DNA from: DAOSEC01 sp035362935
GTDB lineage: Bacteria > Bacillota_I > Bacilli_A > ML615J-28 > CAG-313
Direction of reading: 5' to 3'
Length of the DNA: 18,037 bases
Assembly (NCBI GenBank): GCA_035362935.1
Contig: DAOSEC010000029.1
Location: forward strand, 1-18,037
A model generated the notes under the pieces. That model was not told the origin of the DNA. It was given only the letters and a program-made list of their open reading frames with translations, and searched no databases. The position numbers and the translations under genes were made by a program. This document shows positions 15,081 through 18,037 of the stretch, piece by piece. Each line of letters starts with the position of its first letter. Position 1 is the first letter of the stretch.

Positions 15081-15108
15081 ATTATACTATTTTTTTATTG
15101 ATTGTCAA
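15081..15108 (-). promoter_or_regulatory. Consensus promoter of the serS-pepA unit
   Basis: TTGACA (15103-15108) and TATAAT (15081-15086) on the minus strand, spaced 16 nt, both perfect hexamers. This predicts transcription start near 15074. It lies only 8 nt past the gyrA stop codon, so serS has its own strong vegetative-type promoter, held in check by the T-box. Confidence 0.9.
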
Positions 15109-15115
15109 ATAATTG

Positions 15116-17716
15116 TTATTCAACTAGTTTATCATCATCTAGTAAGTCATCAATACTTGATTTTGTTTCTTCTGAAAATGATGATTCTTTTTCAATTTCA
15201 TCTAGTGATTTTCTTGATTCAACTGTAATAATTTCTTCTGACTCCTCTTCTTCATTTCTTGGAACAATTGCCATAGTTGCAACACTTTGACCATCGTAAA
15301 GAGAAATGACCCGAACACCTTGAGTGTCTCGCCCCATGGTTGAGATTTGATCTAGGTGTGTCCGAATAACCATACCTTTGTCGGTGATAACAATTAAGTC
15401 ATCTTCACCCGTCACAGTATTTAAACAAACTAGCTCGCCATTCTTATCCGTCATGTTTAAACTTTTCACACCTTTTCCACCACGGACTTGTCGTCTATAG
15501 GCATCTACTTTTGTACGTTTTCCGTACCCTTTGTCTGTAAGAACAAGCACCTCGTCATCATCATTATCCACTACAGCCATACCAACAGAATATTCGCTTC
15601 CTTCTACTTTGATTCCGCGAACACCAGCAGATATTCTACCCATTGGTCTAACATCCTCTTCGTGGAAACGAATTGCTTTTCCGTTTGATGCCCCAAGAAT
15701 AATGTCTTTGTTTCCATCTGTTAAGGCAACACTAAATAGTTCATCACCCTCTGGTAAAATGATTGCTCTAATACCGGTGGTTCTTATGTTTTTAAATTGA
15801 ACTATTTCTGTTTTCTTTACAAGACCTAATCTGGTTGCGAACATAATAAATCCAGGATTATCCTCAATGTTGTTCAAGTTTAACACTGCGGCTAATTTTT
15901 CATCCTTTTCAAAATTAAGTAAGTTCACAATTGGCAACCCTTTTGATGTTCTGCTTGAAACAGGCACTTGGAATGCTTTTAATCGGTAAACCTTACCAAA
16001 ATTTGTAAAGAACAATAAGATGTCATGGCTCGATGTATAAAGGATTTTTGAAACAAAATCGTCATCACTCATTTTAGTTCCAGTAATCCCTTTTCCGCCA
16101 CGATTTTGTGCACGATAGGTATCTACAGTTAATCGCTTAATGTAGCCACGGTTTGTGATTGTTACAATCACATCTTCAACAGGAATTAAGTCTTCATCTT
16201 CAAGTGTTAACTCTTCACTCATATCTAATGACGATACGCGATCGTCTCCAAATCTTTGTTGAATTTCCGATAATTCATTTACAATAAGTTGTAACTTTTT
16301 ATCATGGTGTTCTAGTATTAACTGTAACTCTGCTATTAGACTTAGCAATTCTTGATATTCTTGTTCCAGTTTCTCGATTTCTAAACCTGTTAAACGTTGT
16401 AATCTCATATCCAAAATCGCTTTTGCTTGAATTTCAGATAGGATATAATTTGTCATTAGTCCGTTGAGTGCAGCTTCTGTTGTTTTCGAAGCTTTTAACA
16501 ACTGAACAATTTCATCAATGTTGGCAAGAGCAATTAACAAACCTTGAACAATATGTGCACGCGCTTGTGCTCGATCAAGATCGTATTGTGTTCTTCTAGT
16601 AACCACTTCAATTTGATGATTCAAGTAAGCTACAAGCATTTCTTTTAAGTTCATTACTTTTGGTTGTCCATTATCAAGTGCTAACATATTCATTCCAAAT
16701 GTGATTTGCAATTGAGTATGTTTATAAAGGTTGTTTAAAATAACTCCACTATTTGCGTCTTTTCTTAGTTCGATTACGATTCTTGTTCCTTTTCGGTTTG
16801 ATTCGTCTCGTAAATCTGTAATTCCGTCAACAACTTTGTTTCTTGCTAATTCAGCGATACGCTCTATTAGTTTTGTTTTATTCACTTGATATGGTATCTC
16901 AGTAATAATAATAGCTTCTTTTTGACTAGAAATATTGACAATATCAATCTTTGATCTGATAGTCACTGATCCACTACCCGTTAAATACGCTTTTTTAACC
17001 TGTGATAATCCCATTAAGATTCCACCAGTAGGAAAATCGGGTGCCGGAATGTATTCCATTAATCGTTCAATCGAAATTTCTGGGTTTTCAATTAACGCTA
17101 ATACTCCATCAATCACTTCTGTTAAGTTGTGTGGTGGTATGTTTGTTGCCATACCAACTGCAATTCCTGTTGCGCCATTTACTAGTAGATTCGGAAATCT
17201 TGATGGTAGTACAACTGGTTCTGATTCACTTCCGTCGTAATTGTCTTGAAAGTTAACCGTATTTTTATTTAAGTCTCTCAACAACTCCATTGCAAGTTTT
17301 GACATTCTTGCTTCTGTATAACGCATCGCGGCAGCTCCGTCTCCATCAACAGAACCGAAGTTTCCGTGTCCGTCCACGAGTGGATATCGATAACTAAAAT
17401 CTTGCGCCATGCGTACCATAGCATCGTACACAGCAGAATCACCATGAGGATGGTATTTACCAATAACATCTCCGACAATTCTTGCTGATTTTTTGTGAGG
17501 TTTATCACCATGAACCCCTAAATCGTTCATTGCATACAAAATTCTTCTATGAACTGGTTTTAATCCATCACGAACATCAGGTAGTGCTCTAGAAACAATA
17601 ACACTCATTGCATAATTTAAAAATGATGTTTTCATCTCAGTAATGATGTTATGATCCTTCACCTTGTCATGAGAATCATGATTCAATTCTAACTCGATAT
17701 TTTCTTTTTCGTTCAT
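15116..17716 (-). CDS. gyrA: DNA gyrase subunit A
   Basis: Breaks and rejoins DNA in the A2B2 gyrase that introduces negative supercoils. At 866 aa it has typical length. The N-terminal winged-helix region carries the quinolone-determining segment HPHGDSAVYDAM (89-100) with Ser94 and Asp98, both the wild-type-like residues. The catalytic Tyr133 follows Arg132 in AAMRYTEAR. The C-terminal beta-pinwheel contains the GyrA box QNRGGKG, needed for DNA wrapping and a mark of gyrase rather than topoisomerase IV. The last roughly 50 residues are a highly acidic tail, as found in some gyrases. ATG is preceded by AAAGGAGA. It starts 12 nt after the gyrB stop, indicating a gyrB-gyrA operon. serS follows behind its own promoter. 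Confidence 0.98.
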   Translation of the reverse strand: MNEKENIELELNHDSHDKVKDHNIITEMKTSFLNYAMSVIVSRALPDVRDGLKPVHRRILYAMNDLGVHGDKPHKKSARIVGDVIGKYHPHGDSAVYDAMVRMAQDFSYRYPLVDGHGNFGSVDGDGAAAMRYTEARMSKLAMELLRDLNKNTVNFQDNYDGSESEPVVLPSRFPNLLVNGATGIAVGMATNIPPHNLTEVIDGVLALIENPEISIERLMEYIPAPDFPTGGILMGLSQVKKAYLTGSGSVTIRSKIDIVNISSQKEAIIITEIPYQVNKTKLIERIAELARNKVVDGITDLRDESNRKGTRIVIELRKDANSGVILNNLYKHTQLQITFGMNMLALDNGQPKVMNLKEMLVAYLNHQIEVVTRRTQYDLDRAQARAHIVQGLLIALANIDEIVQLLKASKTTEAALNGLMTNYILSEIQAKAILDMRLQRLTGLEIEKLEQEYQELLSLIAELQLILEHHDKKLQLIVNELSEIQQRFGDDRVSSLDMSEELTLEDEDLIPVEDVIVTITNRGYIKRLTVDTYRAQNRGGKGITGTKMSDDDFVSKILYTSSHDILLFFTNFGKVYRLKAFQVPVSSRTSKGLPIVNLLNFEKDEKLAAVLNLNNIEDNPGFIMFATRLGLVKKTEIVQFKNIRTTGIRAIILPEGDELFSVALTDGNKDIILGASNGKAIRFHEEDVRPMGRISAGVRGIKVEGSEYSVGMAVVDNDDDEVLVLTDKGYGKRTKVDAYRRQVRGGKGVKSLNMTDKNGELVCLNTVTGEDDLIVITDKGMVIRTHLDQISTMGRDTQGVRVISLYDGQSVATMAIVPRNEEEESEEIITVESRKSLDEIEKESSFSEETKSSIDDLLDDDKLVE

Positions 17717-17728
17717 GAGTTCTCCTTT

Positions 17729-18037
17729 CTAGATGTCAAGGTTTTGAACATAGACTGCATTTTCTTCAATGAAATCTCTTCTTGGTTCAACATCTTCTCC
17801 CATTAGAGTTGAGAACGTTCTGTCCGCTTCGATAGTATCTTCTAATGTAACTTTCAGAAGTATTCTATCTTTAGGATCCATTGTGGTTTCCCACAACTGT
17901 TCTGCGTTCATTTCCCCTAATCCTTTATATCGTTGGATGTTTGGCTTTCCTGTAAATGTTCCTAAAAGTGATTTTAGTTGTTCTTCCGAGTAAACATATT
18001 CAATGCGTTTGTTTTGTGAAACTTTATAAAGTGGGGG
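17729..18037 (-). CDS. gyrB: DNA gyrase subunit B, C-terminal end (cut by window edge)
   Basis: The last 102 codons of the ATPase subunit of gyrase, open to the window edge. The reading begins PPLYKVSQNK and includes the conserved QRYKGLGEMNAEQLWETTM segment of the Toprim/C-terminal region, then STLMGEDVEPRR and the typical ending FIEENAVYVQNLDI. Residues upstream of an internal ATG at 17911 clearly belong to the same protein, so that ATG is not a start. It is followed by gyrA after 12 nt. The ATPase domain lies outside the window. Confidence 0.97.
   Translation of the reverse strand, partial: PPLYKVSQNKRIEYVYSEEQLKSLLGTFTGKPNIQRYKGLGEMNAEQLWETTMDPKDRILLKVTLEDTIEADRTFSTLMGEDVEPRRDFIEENAVYVQNLDI

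Noticed and set aside
15102..15800. Serine-rich plus-strand frames opposite gyrA
   Set aside because: They are the complement of the gyrA acidic tail and beta-pinwheel coding; low-complexity composition explains them.
1..18037. Mycoplasma-type genetic code (TGA as tryptophan)
   Set aside because: All genes read through with TGG tryptophan codons, and TGA serves as the stop of mfd and pth.
1..18037. CRISPR arrays, insertion sequences, prophage genes, rRNA or tRNA genes
   Set aside because: No repeat-spacer pattern, transposase, terminal inverted repeats, phage proteins or stable-RNA sequences were seen on either strand.

Overview
The window is an AT-rich chromosomal segment carrying housekeeping genes, almost all on the minus strand. 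Its gene content and sequence style suggest a low-GC Firmicute or an early-branching Mollicute relative such as an Acholeplasma- or Izemoplasma-like bacterium. Three things support this: a T-box leader in front of serS, Bacillus-like HIT, GyrA and Pth sequences, and strong AGGAGG-type ribosome binding sites. TGA ends several genes (mfd, pth) and tryptophan appears as TGG, so the standard bacterial code is used and Mycoplasma or Spiroplasma (code 4) is unlikely. The genus is an inference. gyrB-gyrA-serS, with pth-mfd a few kilobases away, is the kind of order found near oriC in Firmicutes, so this is probably an origin-proximal region.

Right side, read leftward: the 3' end of gyrB (17729-18037), gyrA (15116-17716), then a consensus promoter and a serine T-box riboswitch (about 14837-15108) driving serS and pepA. 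A GC-rich bidirectional terminator (12049-12072) separates pepA from the only plus-strand gene, a HIT-family hydrolase (11640-12047).

Middle: diverging from hit is a small minus-strand cluster of a Gx-type membrane transporter, an unrecognised two-helix membrane protein, and a cysteine-rich protein like the N-terminal [2Fe-2S]/zinc domain of the copper chaperone CopZ. The last is split by a one-base frameshift in a run of seven T. This cluster is the least ordinary part of the window. Next come inorganic pyrophosphatase (ppa) and a COG2509-like FAD-dependent oxidoreductase.

Left side: a promoter and an 11-bp-arm palindrome precede fhs, followed by folD, pth, mfd and an M20-family amidohydrolase. 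Gaps are 16-17 nt, with a 4-nt overlap between pth and mfd, so this looks like one operon. fhs and folD together convert formate to 10-formyl- and 5,10-methylene-tetrahydrofolate. pth rescues stalled peptidyl-tRNA and mfd couples transcription to DNA repair.

I saw no CRISPR array, insertion sequence, prophage, rRNA or tRNA gene, and no convincing new defence or metabolic system. The best leads are the broken CopZ-like gene with its unknown membrane neighbour, and the palindrome in the fhs leader.
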